Below, in pieces: positions 9,496 to 17,033 of a stretch of DNA of 64,000 nucleotides. Both the position numbers and the translations under genes were made by a program. Each line of letters begins with the position of its first letter. Positions within the stretch are counted from its first letter, which is position 1. Location: positions 565,802 through 629,801 of the forward strand of contig NZ_UETB01000001.1 in the NCBI RefSeq assembly GCF_900116375.1. Reading direction: 5' to 3'. The DNA comes from Georgenia satyanarayanai. GTDB taxonomy: Bacteria; Actinomycetota; Actinomycetes; Actinomycetales; Actinomycetaceae. Below the pieces are notes generated by a model. It saw nothing but the letters and a program-made list of their open reading frames with translations. It ran no database searches and had not been told where the DNA came from.

Positions 9496-9511
9496 ACGGC
9501 ACGCGTGCCGT
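9496..9511. promoter_or_regulatory. 16-bp perfect palindrome upstream of the DUF4193 gene
   Basis: ACGGCACG followed directly by CGTGCCGT is a perfect inverted repeat 41 bp before the ATG at 9553. It lies in a 234-bp gap that otherwise holds only a CACACC-AG-GGTGTG hairpin just after the inositol phosphatase (9347-9360). It could be an operator or a leader hairpin; the regulator is unknown. Confidence 0.4.
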
Positions 9512-9552
9512 GCCCCTGACACAACTAAGACGAACCGGAGCGTGACGTCTAC

Positions 9553-9852
9553 ATGGCGACCGACTACGACGCGCCTCGCAAGAACGAGGAGGACCTCTCC
9601 GAGGACTCGATCGAGGAGCTCAAGGCCCGTCGGGCCGAGAAGAGCTCACCCTCGGTCGACGAGGACGAGGCGGAGGCCGCCGAGGGCTTCGAGCTCCCCG
9701 GTGCGGACCTCAGCAACGAAGAGCTCTCCGTCCGGGTGCTGCCGCGCCAGGCCGACGAGTTCACCTGCTCGCGGTGCTTCCTCGTGCACCACCGCAGCCA
9801 GCTCGCCTACGAGGACGGCGGCCAGCTCGTCTGCTCGGAGTGCGCTGCCTGA
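9553..9852 (+). CDS. DUF4193 family small zinc-ribbon protein
   Basis: The 99-residue acidic protein belongs to an actinobacteria-restricted family. The N-terminal half is very acidic (EDLSEDSIEELKARR and DEDEAEAAEG). The C-terminus carries two CxxC pairs, CSRC (about residue 75) and CSEC (about 95), spaced like a zinc ribbon. The small size, acidic tail and zinc ribbon suggest interaction with the transcription or translation machinery, but no function is established from sequence. Its last 46 bp overlap the 3' end of the convergent DUF3093 gene. Confidence 0.88.
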   Translation: MATDYDAPRKNEEDLSEDSIEELKARRAEKSSPSVDEDEAEAAEGFELPGADLSNEELSVRVLPRQADEFTCSRCFLVHHRSQLAYEDGGQLVCSECAA

Positions 9853-10316
9853 CCTGCCCGTCCCAGGGCCGCGGCCAGCTCGGTAGGACGTCGGCTGGCC
9901 ACGAGCCAGTAGGGCGCCGGGTCTCGCGGGTCGACGACCTCCACACGGACTCCCCGCCGCACCCACGGGCGCTGGCAGAGGAAGGCGCGGGCATCGGCCT
10001 GCGGACCCATGGCCGCAACCATCGCCTCGGCGTCGAGCACCTCGGTCCTCCCGAGGTGCTCGGCGCCGATTCGTGCGTTCGCGGCATGCAGCACCGGCCC
10101 CGTGCCCAGCTCCTCGTCCCCGAGGTCGACGACGACGCGCGGTGAGGTCACGAGCAGGACGACGACGACGGCGATCACCGCTACCGCCCCCACGACGTAG
10201 CCGGCCGTCGCGCTGAAGGGCCACACGAGCGCGCCGACCGCGACGCCGGCGAGCGCGCCGAGCACGACGTTCACCGGCCGGGGGTACAGGCGCTCGGAGA
10301 AGATGACGGAGTCCAC
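9807..10316 (-). CDS. DUF3093 family membrane protein
   Basis: The 169-residue protein begins with YPRPVNVVLGALAGVAVGAL and has two closely spaced transmembrane helices (about residues 17-34 and 38-57), followed by a cytoplasmic domain with VVVDLGDEELGTG and PRDPAPYWLVASRRP. Family members are typical actinobacterial neighbours of dut. The function is unknown. The reading frame runs into the convergent DUF4193 gene, giving a 46-bp antisense tail overlap. It diverges from dut with a palindromic repeat between the two. Confidence 0.85.
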   Translation of the reverse strand: MDSVIFSERLYPRPVNVVLGALAGVAVGALVWPFSATAGYVVGAVAVIAVVVVLLVTSPRVVVDLGDEELGTGPVLHAANARIGAEHLGRTEVLDAEAMVAAMGPQADARAFLCQRPWVRRGVRVEVVDPRDPAPYWLVASRRPTELAAALGRAGQAAHSEQTSWPPSS

Positions 10317-10350
10317 GGCTCTACTCTCCCACCCCCCAATGCCTCCCCAA

Positions 10351-10418
10351 CGCCGCAGCTGGTCGGTTGACCGACGCCGTCGGGCGTTCAGGCGTCAGCC
10401 GGGCGACCAGCTGCGACG
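10351..10418. repeat. Palindromic intergenic repeat, family A, copy 1
   Basis: The left arm carries GCCGCAGCTGGTCGGTTGAC and the right arm the reverse complement of GTCGCAGCTGGTCGCCCGG, around a loop with GACGCC and GGCGTC repeats. The same arm core GCAGCTGGTNGGTT recurs at 26259-26322 and 36841-36928. The element sits between the divergent DUF3093 and dut genes. Confidence 0.85.
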
Positions 10419-10463
10419 GTGGGGGTGGGTGGACGGTGGTTGGGGGACGGCGGCCGGGGTCAG

Positions 10464-10469
10464 TACAGT
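10464..10469 (+). promoter_or_regulatory. -10 element of a predicted leaderless dut mRNA
   Basis: TACAGT fits the actinobacterial TANNNT consensus and is followed by 7 nt and the GTG start of dut. There is no room for a Shine-Dalgarno sequence. Confidence 0.5.
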
Positions 10470-10476
10470 CGCGGGC

Positions 10477-10950
10477 GTGAGTGACTACGTCGACGTCCCG
10501 CTTCTCCGGCTCGACCCGGAGCTGCCCGCGCCGTCCTACGCCCACCCCGGGGACGCCGGGGCCGACCTTCGTGCCCGGCACGACGTCGAGCTGGGCCCGG
10601 GGGAGCGGGCCGTGGTCCCCACCGGGGTCGCGATCGCGCTGCCGGACGGCTGGGCCGCATTCGTCCACCCGCGCTCCGGGCTGGCGGCCCGGCACGGTGT
10701 CACCGTGGTCAACGCGCCGGGTACCGTGGACGCTGGGTTCCGCGGTGAGATCAACGTGATCCTCCTCAACACCGACCTCCGGGAGACGGTGCGGATCGCG
10801 CGCGGCGACCGTGTGGCGCAGCTGGTCGTGCAGCGTGTCGCGCAGGCCCGGTTCGCCGAGGTCGAGGACCTGCCCGAGTCGGTACGCGGCACGGGCGGGC
10901 TGGGGTCAACGGGTGGCTGGACGGTCACCGGAGCAGGAGGCAGGAACTGA
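10477..10950 (+). CDS. dut: dUTP diphosphatase
   Basis: The 157-residue trimeric dUTPase hydrolyses dUTP to dUMP and pyrophosphate, keeping uracil out of DNA and supplying dUMP for thymidylate synthesis. The five dUTPase motifs are visible: HPGDAGADL (near residue 23), HPRSGLAARHG (near 64), NAPGTVDAGFRGEI (near 78, with the catalytic Asp), RGDRVAQLVVQRV (near 110), and the C-terminal RGTGGLGSTGG arm that closes the active site. The gene starts a tight run with DUF3710, an OB-fold gene and DUF3159. Confidence 0.96.
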   Translation: MSDYVDVPLLRLDPELPAPSYAHPGDAGADLRARHDVELGPGERAVVPTGVAIALPDGWAAFVHPRSGLAARHGVTVVNAPGTVDAGFRGEINVILLNTDLRETVRIARGDRVAQLVVQRVAQARFAEVEDLPESVRGTGGLGSTGGWTVTGAGGRN

Positions 10951-11672
10951 TGGGGCTCTTCTCACGACGCCGCAAGGATGACGAGGCCGCGCCGGCCGAG
11001 ACCGATGCGCAGACCGACGACGCACCCGCGGAGGACGAGGCCGCCGCGGCCGCCCCCACGGGCCGCGGCCCCTGGGACGTCGCCGACGTCCCCGAGCTCG
11101 GGCAGCGCCTCGACCTCGGCGCGCTGCGCGTGCCCGCCCGCCCCGGCCTCAAGCTGCGGATGGAGATGGACAAGCGCACCCGCCAGGTGGTGGCCACGAG
11201 CCTGTCGGTCTCCGGCTCCGCCCTCCAGCTCCAGGCCTTCGCCGCCCCCCGCTCCGGCGGGCTGTGGGCGGACCTGCGCCCCGAGATCGTCGCCTCGGTC
11301 GAGAAGCAGGGCGGCACGGCCGACGAGGTCGCCGGCCCCTTCGGCCGCGAGATCCTCGCCCGCCTGCCCGTCACCAGCCAGGACGGGCGCATGGGCCACC
11401 GTCCCGCGCGCTTCATCGGCGCCGACGGGCCCCGCTGGTTCCTGCGTGGCGTCCTCAGCGGGCGCGCCGCCGTCGACCCCGACGCCGCCACCGAGCTCGA
11501 GGACCTCTTCGCCGACGTCGTCGTCGTCCGCGGGCAGGAGGCCCGTCCGCCCCGTGACGTCCTCGTGCTGCGCGTGCCCGGGAAGGCGAACGAGGAGGCG
11601 ACGGCGGAGGAGACCCCGACGACGTCCTTCGACCCGCTCGCCCGCGGCCCCGAGATCACCGAGATCCGCTGA
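10950..11672 (+). CDS. DUF3710 domain-containing protein
   Basis: The 240-residue actinobacterial protein of unknown function begins MGLFSRRRKDDEA with a basic then acidic low-complexity tail (about 1-35). The conserved domain starts with GPWDVADVPE and contains SALQLQAFAAPRSGGLW, PARFIGADGPRWFLRGVLSG and PRDVLVLRVPG. The ATG shares its first base with the dut stop codon, indicating translational coupling. Conservation next to dut suggests a shared role, but none is established. Confidence 0.88.
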   Translation: MGLFSRRRKDDEAAPAETDAQTDDAPAEDEAAAAAPTGRGPWDVADVPELGQRLDLGALRVPARPGLKLRMEMDKRTRQVVATSLSVSGSALQLQAFAAPRSGGLWADLRPEIVASVEKQGGTADEVAGPFGREILARLPVTSQDGRMGHRPARFIGADGPRWFLRGVLSGRAAVDPDAATELEDLFADVVVVRGQEARPPRDVLVLRVPGKANEEATAEETPTTSFDPLARGPEITEIR

Positions 11673-11676
11673 GGAC

Positions 11677-11952
11677 GTGAGCCTTTCCGTGGCCGAGGCC
11701 CCCAGCCGGCGGCGCACCCGCGTCGTGGGCGTGCTCGTGGCCGTCACCTACCGCCCCTCGGGATCGCCCGTGGGTCTCGTGGGCCGGCTCACGGACGGCC
11801 GCACCGAGGTGGACCTCGTGTGGCTGGGCCGCCGCGAGATCCCCGGCATCGCCCCCGGTCGTCGCCTCGTCGCCGAGGGGGTCGTCTACACCGGCGGCCT
11901 GCGCCCCACCATCTTCAACCCGGCCTACCGGCTGCTGCGGGAGGACTCATGA
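11677..11952 (+). CDS. Small OB-fold nucleic-acid-binding-type protein
   Basis: The 91-residue protein consists almost entirely of one predicted OB-fold of the RecG-wedge/tRNA-anti type. It reads RTRVVGVLVAVTYRPSGSP, then LVGRLTDGRTEVDLVWLG and RRLVAEGVVYTGGLRPTIFN, a typical five-strand pattern. It may bind single-stranded nucleic acid. It lies 4 bp after DUF3710 and overlaps DUF3159 by 4 bp; this trio after dut recurs in Actinobacteria by general knowledge. Confidence 0.82.
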   Translation: MSLSVAEAPSRRRTRVVGVLVAVTYRPSGSPVGLVGRLTDGRTEVDLVWLGRREIPGIAPGRRLVAEGVVYTGGLRPTIFNPAYRLLREDS

Positions 11953-12674
11953 CCACCGGCCCCACCGACCCGGGCCACGCCCCGGACAGCGCGCCGGAGG
12001 CGGTCGCCGAGGCGGTGACCCGCTCCCGGATGAGCCAGCTCGCCGGGCAGGACTTCTCGGTCGCCGACGCCGTCGGCGGCGTCCGCGGCCTCGTCGAGTC
12101 GGTGGCGCCCGGGCTCGTCTTCGTCGTCGTCTACCTCGTCGCGGGCCAGCAGCTGGCGGCCCCGCTCGTCGCCTCCCTCGCCGTGGCCGTCGTCCTCGTC
12201 GTCGCCCGCCTCGTCGGCGGCACGCCGGTCACCCAGGCGCTCGGCGGCGTCGTCGGAGTCGTCGTCGGCGTCGTGTGGGCGTGGCGCTCCGGCGAGGCGC
12301 AGGACTACTTCGCCCTGGGCCTGTGGACCAACGGCGTCTACGCGGCCGCGCTCCTCGTGAGCATCCTCGTCCGCTGGCCCCTCGTCGGCGTCGTCGTCGC
12401 GCTCCTGCGGCAGGAGGGCTTCACCTGGCGCACCGACCCCGTGCAGCGTCCGCGGCTGCGTCGCTACACCGCCGCGACGTGGCTGTGGATCGGGCTCTTC
12501 GTCGCTCGCCTGGCCGTCCAGCTGCCTCTCTACCTCGACGCCTCGACCGCGTGGCTCGGGACTGCCCGCCTCGTCATGGGCGTCCCGCTGTGGGCCCTGG
12601 CCCTGTGGATCACGTGGCTGCTGGTGCGGGAGCGACCAGCCGCTGCAGCGCAGCCGGGTCCGCCCGCTCGCTGA
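11949..12674 (+). CDS. DUF3159 family polytopic membrane protein
   Basis: The 241-residue protein has a soluble start (about 1-50) and then five to six transmembrane helices. LVFVVVYLVAG, ALGGVVGVVVGVVWAW, LWTNGVYAAALLVSILV and the final MGVPLWALALWITWLLV are clear. A conserved cytoplasmic loop reads LLRQEGFTWRTDPVQRPRLRRYTAATWLWIGLF. The function is unknown. Its last 65 bp overlap the 3' end of the convergent TrkA gene. Confidence 0.87.
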   Translation: MTTGPTDPGHAPDSAPEAVAEAVTRSRMSQLAGQDFSVADAVGGVRGLVESVAPGLVFVVVYLVAGQQLAAPLVASLAVAVVLVVARLVGGTPVTQALGGVVGVVVGVVWAWRSGEAQDYFALGLWTNGVYAAALLVSILVRWPLVGVVVALLRQEGFTWRTDPVQRPRLRRYTAATWLWIGLFVARLAVQLPLYLDASTAWLGTARLVMGVPLWALALWITWLLVRERPAAAAQPGPPAR

Positions 12675-13284
12675 GCACGAGGACGAGCCGGTCACCGGCG
12701 ACCACCCGCTCGTCCGGGTCCGGCGGCACCGGCTCACCGGCGCGGATGATCGCCGAGAGGAAGCATCCCGGCCCCCAGTCGAGCTCGCGCACGGTCGCGC
12801 CGGCGACGGCGGAGCCCGGCGCGAGGGTGACCTCGTGCAGGCTCGTGCCCGAGCCGTGGAAGGAGAAGATCCGGACGAGGTCGCCGACGGTGACGGCCTC
12901 CTCGACCAGCGCCGTCATGATCCGCGGCGTGGAGACCTGGACGTCCACGCCCCACGCGGAGTCGAACATCCACTCGTTCTTCGGGTTGTTCACGCGGGCG
13001 ACGACGCGCGGCACCCCGAACTCGGTCTTGGCGAGGAGCGAGACGACGAGGTTCGCCTTGTCGTCGCCCGTCGCGGCGACGATGACGTCGCAGGAGTCCA
13101 CGCCGGCCTCGGCGAGGCTGGAGATCTCGCAGGCGTCGGCAAGCTGCCACTCGGCGTCGGCCACCGAGGCGATGCGCATGGCGGCGGGCTGCCGGTCGAT
13201 CAGGGTCACCGAGTGCCCGTGGGACAGCAGCTCTCGGGCGATGGACCGGCCCACGCTGCCGGCCCCGGCGATGACGACGCGCAT
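12610..13284 (-). CDS. TrkA-type RCK potassium-channel regulatory protein (second of the pair)
   Basis: The 224-residue protein has an N-terminal NAD-binding RCK_N domain with GAGSVGRSIAREL and an acidic strand end LIDRQ near residue 30. An RCK_C domain (about 138-220) contains TLAPGSAVAGATVREL. It should be a cytoplasmic gating subunit of a potassium transporter that senses NAD(H) or another nucleotide. It overlaps its partner by one base (the partner's stop is at 13284) and is coupled to it. It resembles the mycobacterial CeoB/CeoC pair. No TrkH/KtrB channel gene is visible; the adjacent KimA-like gene may be the partner. Confidence 0.9.
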   Translation of the reverse strand: MRVVIAGAGSVGRSIARELLSHGHSVTLIDRQPAAMRIASVADAEWQLADACEISSLAEAGVDSCDVIVAATGDDKANLVVSLLAKTEFGVPRVVARVNNPKNEWMFDSAWGVDVQVSTPRIMTALVEEAVTVGDLVRIFSFHGSGTSLHEVTLAPGSAVAGATVRELDWGPGCFLSAIIRAGEPVPPDPDERVVAGDRLVLVLSERADPAALQRLVAPAPAAT

Positions 13285-13952
13285 CAGACCTCCTCCTCGC
13301 GCGGGGGAGCGGACAGCACCCGCTGCACCTGCTCGACGGCGTCGGTGACGGCGAGGACGTGGAGCAGGTCACCGTCCTGCAGGACCGTGCCGGCGTCCGG
13401 CAGCAGGCCAGAGCCGTGCCGGGTGAGGAAGGCCGCCCGCGCCCCGGACGCCGCCTCGAGGTCGACGAGCGGACGTCCCACCCACCCGTCGTGGACGTCG
13501 AGCTGGACGAGGGACACCCGCCCCGAGGCGTCGCGGTAGTCGGCTGCGCCACCGGCCGGCAGGAGGCGCCGCAGCACCTGGTCGGCCGTCCACCGCACCG
13601 TGGCCACCGTGGGGATGCCCAGGCGCTCGTACACCTCCGCGCGCCGCGGGTCGTAGATCCGGGCGACGACGCTCCTCACCCCGAAGGTCTCGCGGGCCAC
13701 GCGGGCAGCGAGCACGTTGGAGTTGTCACCGCTGGAGACGGCGGCGAAGCCGTAGGCGTCCTCGATGCCGGTCTGGGACAGGGCGTCGCGGTCGAAGCCG
13801 AGGCCGGTGACCCGCTGACCGGAGAAGTCCTCGGGCAGGCGCCGGAAGCTGTCGGGGTTCTGGTCGAGGACGGCCACCGAGTGGCCCTGCTCCTCGAGCT
13901 GGGCGGCGAGGGAGGATCCCACGCGGCCGCAGCCCATGATGACGAAGTGCAC
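13284..13952 (-). CDS. TrkA-type RCK potassium-channel regulatory protein (first of the pair)
   Basis: The 222-residue protein opens with HFVIMGCGRVGSSLAAQLEE (glycine-rich nucleotide loop) and AVLDQNPDSF, marking an RCK_N domain. An RCK_C domain follows (about 138-215) with VSLVQLDVHDGWVGRPLVDLE. GTG 13952 lies 6 nt after TAGCGT, so the message is predicted leaderless. It diverges from the KimA-like transporter with only 39 bp between start codons, which implies linked regulation. Confidence 0.9.
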   Translation of the reverse strand: MHFVIMGCGRVGSSLAAQLEEQGHSVAVLDQNPDSFRRLPEDFSGQRVTGLGFDRDALSQTGIEDAYGFAAVSSGDNSNVLAARVARETFGVRSVVARIYDPRRAEVYERLGIPTVATVRWTADQVLRRLLPAGGAADYRDASGRVSLVQLDVHDGWVGRPLVDLEAASGARAAFLTRHGSGLLPDAGTVLQDGDLLHVLAVTDAVEQVQRVLSAPPREEEV

Positions 13953-13958
13953 GTCGGC

Positions 13959-13983
13959 ACGCTATCGCGCGCAGGCCTAGCAT
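13959..13983. promoter_or_regulatory. Overlapping divergent leaderless promoters (trkA pair / KimA-like)
   Basis: On the minus strand TAGCGT (13964-13959) lies 6 nt before GTG 13952. On the plus strand TAGCAT (13978-13983) lies 8 nt before GTG 13992. With only 39 bp between start codons, each -35 region must lie over or beyond the other promoter's -10 box, so the two promoters should compete for RNA polymerase. Confidence 0.55.
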
Positions 13984-13991
13984 GGCTGCCC

Positions 13992-15674
13992 GTGACCTCC
14001 GACCCCGCGGCCTTCCACCGGGCGCTCCTGGCCCGACCCCGTGGCAGGCAGCGGCATCCCGCACCGGCCGCGGCGCTCGTCGCCCTCGTGGCCCCCGCCG
14101 CCGGGGGCGTCATCATCGGGCTGGGCACGGCGACCGCGGAGCTCGCCCGGTGGGCCGTGCTCGGCACGCTGGGGGCGCTGGGCGTGCTCCTCCTCGCGCT
14201 CGCCCAGCTGCCCGAGGACACCCCGCGGGGCGTGGACGGCGTGCGCACGCCGGCGCTGCTCGCCGAGCGCGTCCTGCTCCTCGCCGCCTCCGCGGCCGTC
14301 GCCGCCGAGCTGCTCACCTCCGCCGGCCTCGCCGCGCCGCGCCCGCTCCTCGCAGCCGTCCTCGTGGCGCTCGCCCTCCTCGCGCGGCTCACCGTCGCGC
14401 AGCCTGCACGACGGCGGGTGACCGCCGGGCTCGGCGTGCTCGCGGCCGTCGTCCTCGCCGTCGTCGTCGCCGCGGGAGCGGGTGCGGCCGCGGGCGGCGC
14501 CGTGTCCGGGCTCCCGGTCACCAACGAGCTCGGCCGCTCACCTCTCACGCAGCTGCTCGCCGTGGGCGGGGCCGTCGCGCTCACCGGTGCGGTGCTCCAG
14601 CCTGCCCTGCTCGTCACGCGCGGGCGCGGCCTGCCCCGCGCGGGGGCCGCCGGTACGGCCGTCGTGCTCCTCCTCGTGTTCCTCGGTGCCGGCCTCGTGC
14701 TCGGCAGCGACCCGCTTGTGCTCGCCGTCGCCGACGCGGGGCTGGGCGGGTGGGCCGGTCCCTGGGTGGGTGTCGTGCTCGCGGGCGCGCTGCTCGCGGC
14801 GGGCGCGAGCGCGCTGTCGGGCGTGCCGCGCCCGCCCGCGACGTGGCTGGTGAGCCGGCGCTGGCCCGCCGGAGCCGCCGGCCGCCGGCTCAGCACCGGG
14901 GTGGCGGTGGCCGCCGCCGTCCTCGCCGCGGCCGCGGAGCCCTGGGGGCTCGTCGCGTGCTACGCGGCCGTCGTCCTGCTGCTCGCCGTCGTGGCGCTGC
15001 TCGCCGGACGCCGCGAGTGGCGGCGCCGGCTCGACGTCCTCAACCGGCCCGGGACCCGGCGCACCGCGCGCCGCGCCCGGGCGCTGACGGGCGCCGGAGC
15101 TCTTGTCGCCGGCGCCCTGCTCCTGCTCGCGGTGCCTCGCGGCTGGCCCGCACTCGTCGCCGTCGCGGCCGGGTCGGCGATGATGTGGGGTGTGAGCCGA
15201 CACGACCGCGAGCTGCGCGCGCGCCTGGCCCTCGACCACGCGGCCGAGGACCGGCCGCTGCCGACGGTCGTGCGCGCCTTCGTCGTCGTCACCGAGCTCG
15301 ACCGTCCGGCCGTGCGCGCGGTGGCCTGCGCACGGGCGATGCGGGCCACCTCGGTCGAGGCGCTCACCGTGCCCGGCGACGAGGAGGCCGCGGCCGAGCT
15401 GCGCCGGCAGTGGGCCGCGCTCGACCTGCCCGTCCCGCTCGTCGAGCTCGCGGCGCCCCCGGGCGACGCCGGCGCCGGGGTCGTCGCACACGTCGCGGCC
15501 GCCCGCCGCACCGAGCCGGACGGGCTCGCCGTCGTCTACCTGCCCGAGACCACCGCCAGGCGCCGGTGGCGCCGGCTGCTGCTCGGCAGCGGACCGCAGC
15601 GGCTGCGTGCGCGGCTGCTCGCCCTGCCGGGCACCGTCGTCACCACCGTCCCCTGGCCCACCGAGGAGAGCTGA
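13992..15674 (+). CDS. Diverged APC-superfamily, KimA-like transporter with a C-terminal cytoplasmic domain
   Basis: The 560-residue protein has about 11-12 Ala/Val/Leu-rich transmembrane helices between residues 20 and 400. A soluble domain (about 425-560) follows, with VVVTELDRPAVRAVACARAM and ending GTVVTTVPWPTEE. This tail resembles the universal-stress-like C-terminal domain of KimA, an APC-fold potassium importer. The first helix retains a glycine-rich AAGGVIIGLG, but substrate-site motifs are hard to find and the protein is shorter than typical actinobacterial members (near 650). Diverging from two TrkA genes and preceding a TRAM methyltransferase is a conserved actinobacterial context. 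A potassium transport role is inference. Confidence 0.75.
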   Translation: MTSDPAAFHRALLARPRGRQRHPAPAAALVALVAPAAGGVIIGLGTATAELARWAVLGTLGALGVLLLALAQLPEDTPRGVDGVRTPALLAERVLLLAASAAVAAELLTSAGLAAPRPLLAAVLVALALLARLTVAQPARRRVTAGLGVLAAVVLAVVVAAGAGAAAGGAVSGLPVTNELGRSPLTQLLAVGGAVALTGAVLQPALLVTRGRGLPRAGAAGTAVVLLLVFLGAGLVLGSDPLVLAVADAGLGGWAGPWVGVVLAGALLAAGASALSGVPRPPATWLVSRRWPAGAAGRRLSTGVAVAAAVLAAAAEPWGLVACYAAVVLLLAVVALLAGRREWRRRLDVLNRPGTRRTARRARALTGAGALVAGALLLLAVPRGWPALVAVAAGSAMMWGVSRHDRELRARLALDHAAEDRPLPTVVRAFVVVTELDRPAVRAVACARAMRATSVEALTVPGDEEAAAELRRQWAALDLPVPLVELAAPPGDAGAGVVAHVAAARRTEPDGLAVVYLPETTARRRWRRLLLGSGPQRLRARLLALPGTVVTTVPWPTEES

Positions 15675-15678
15675 GCAC

Positions 15679-16980
15679 ATGGACGTCCTGACCGGAGTCA
15701 CCGTCGGCCCACCCGCCCACGGTGGCCACTGCGTGGCCCGCGTCGAGGGCCGCGTCGTCTTCGTGCGCCACTCCGCCCCCGGGGAGGTCGTCGACGTGCG
15801 TCTCACCGACGCCGGCGAGGGCCGCAAGTTCTGGCGAGGGGACGCCGTCGTCGTCCACGAGGCCTCCCCGGACCGCGGCCCGAGCCGTTGGCCCGAGGCC
15901 GGCCCGGGCGGCGTCGGCGGGGGAGAGCTCGCCCACCTCGCCCTGGCCGCCCAGCGCCGCTGGAAGGCGGAGGTCGTGCGCGACACGCTGCGCCGCATCG
16001 GCCACCTCGAGCTCGACCACCTCGGCCCGCTCGTCGTCGAGCCGCTGGGTGAGGACGACGCGCGCGAGGGTCTGGGGACGCGGACGCGCATCGACCTCGT
16101 CCTCGACGCCGCCTCCCGGCCGGGGATGTACCGCCACCGCAGCCACGACGTCGTGCCGCTGGAGCGGATGCCGCTGGCCGTGCCGGCCATCACCGACGCC
16201 GACCTCTTCGCCCCCGGCCGCTGGGACGGTGTGCCGCCCGGAACCCGCCTCGACGTCGTCGCCCCGAGTGACGGGCCCGTCGTCGTCCTCGCCGACGGCC
16301 GGCCGGTCGACCTCGCCGACCCCGCCCGGTCGCTCGCCCCCCGGCGCGAGGCGCGCCCGCGGCGTGGCCGTCGCGGCAGCAGCGCACCGGCGCGGGTGGC
16401 CGTGCACGAGCGGGTGGCCACCGCCGTCGGGGACCTCCACTACCGGGTCGACGCGACCGGCTTCTGGCAGGTGCACCGCGACGCGCCCGCCGCGCTCGTC
16501 GACGCCGTCCTCGCCGCCGTCCGCCCCGAGCCCGGGCAGCGGGTCGTCGACCTGTACTCCGGCGCCGGGCTCTTCACCCTCCCGCTCGCGCGCGCCGTCG
16601 GGGAGGGCGGGCGCGTGGACGCCGTCGAGGTCAACGACCGGGCGGTCAAGGACGCCCGGCGCAACCTCCACGACAGCCCGCAGGCCACCCTCCACGTCGC
16701 GGGCGTCACCGCCGGGGTGGTGCAGGGGCTGGGCAGCGGCGTCGACGCCGTCGTCCTGGACCCGCCGCGCTCGGGCGCGGGCACCGAGGTCGTCACCGCG
16801 CTCACCGAGCTGCGGCCGCGGCGGATCGTCTACGTCGCCTGCGACCCTGCGGCGCTGGCCCGGGACCTGCGCACCGCCGTCGACCATGGCTACGACGTCA
16901 CCGCCCTCACCGGCTACGACCTCTTCCCGCACACCCACCACGTCGAGTGCGTCGCCGTGCTCGAGCCCCGCAGCAGCTGA
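15679..16980 (+). CDS. TRAM-domain class I SAM-dependent RNA methyltransferase (TrmA/RlmD-like)
   Basis: The 433-residue enzyme is predicted to make 5-methyluridine in tRNA or rRNA. An N-terminal TRAM domain (about 1-60) contains GGHCVARVEGRVVFVRH. The C-terminal Rossmann domain contains VVDLYSGAGLFTLPLA and VVLDPPRSGAG. The catalytic cysteine is in YVACDPAALARD and the C-terminal motif is DLFPHTHHVECVAVL. The cysteines that hold a 4Fe-4S cluster in RlmD are absent: the region reads GPGGVGGGELAHLAL. So this is a cluster-free subtype, as I recall for other actinobacterial members. The modified position is unknown. Confidence 0.9.
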   Translation: MDVLTGVTVGPPAHGGHCVARVEGRVVFVRHSAPGEVVDVRLTDAGEGRKFWRGDAVVVHEASPDRGPSRWPEAGPGGVGGGELAHLALAAQRRWKAEVVRDTLRRIGHLELDHLGPLVVEPLGEDDAREGLGTRTRIDLVLDAASRPGMYRHRSHDVVPLERMPLAVPAITDADLFAPGRWDGVPPGTRLDVVAPSDGPVVVLADGRPVDLADPARSLAPRREARPRRGRRGSSAPARVAVHERVATAVGDLHYRVDATGFWQVHRDAPAALVDAVLAAVRPEPGQRVVDLYSGAGLFTLPLARAVGEGGRVDAVEVNDRAVKDARRNLHDSPQATLHVAGVTAGVVQGLGSGVDAVVLDPPRSGAGTEVVTALTELRPRRIVYVACDPAALARDLRTAVDHGYDVTALTGYDLFPHTHHVECVAVLEPRSS

Positions 16981-17033
16981 GCCGGGGGGCGACGCGCCGG
17001 GCGGTTCGGCGTGACTTCACCGCCCCGACAAAG

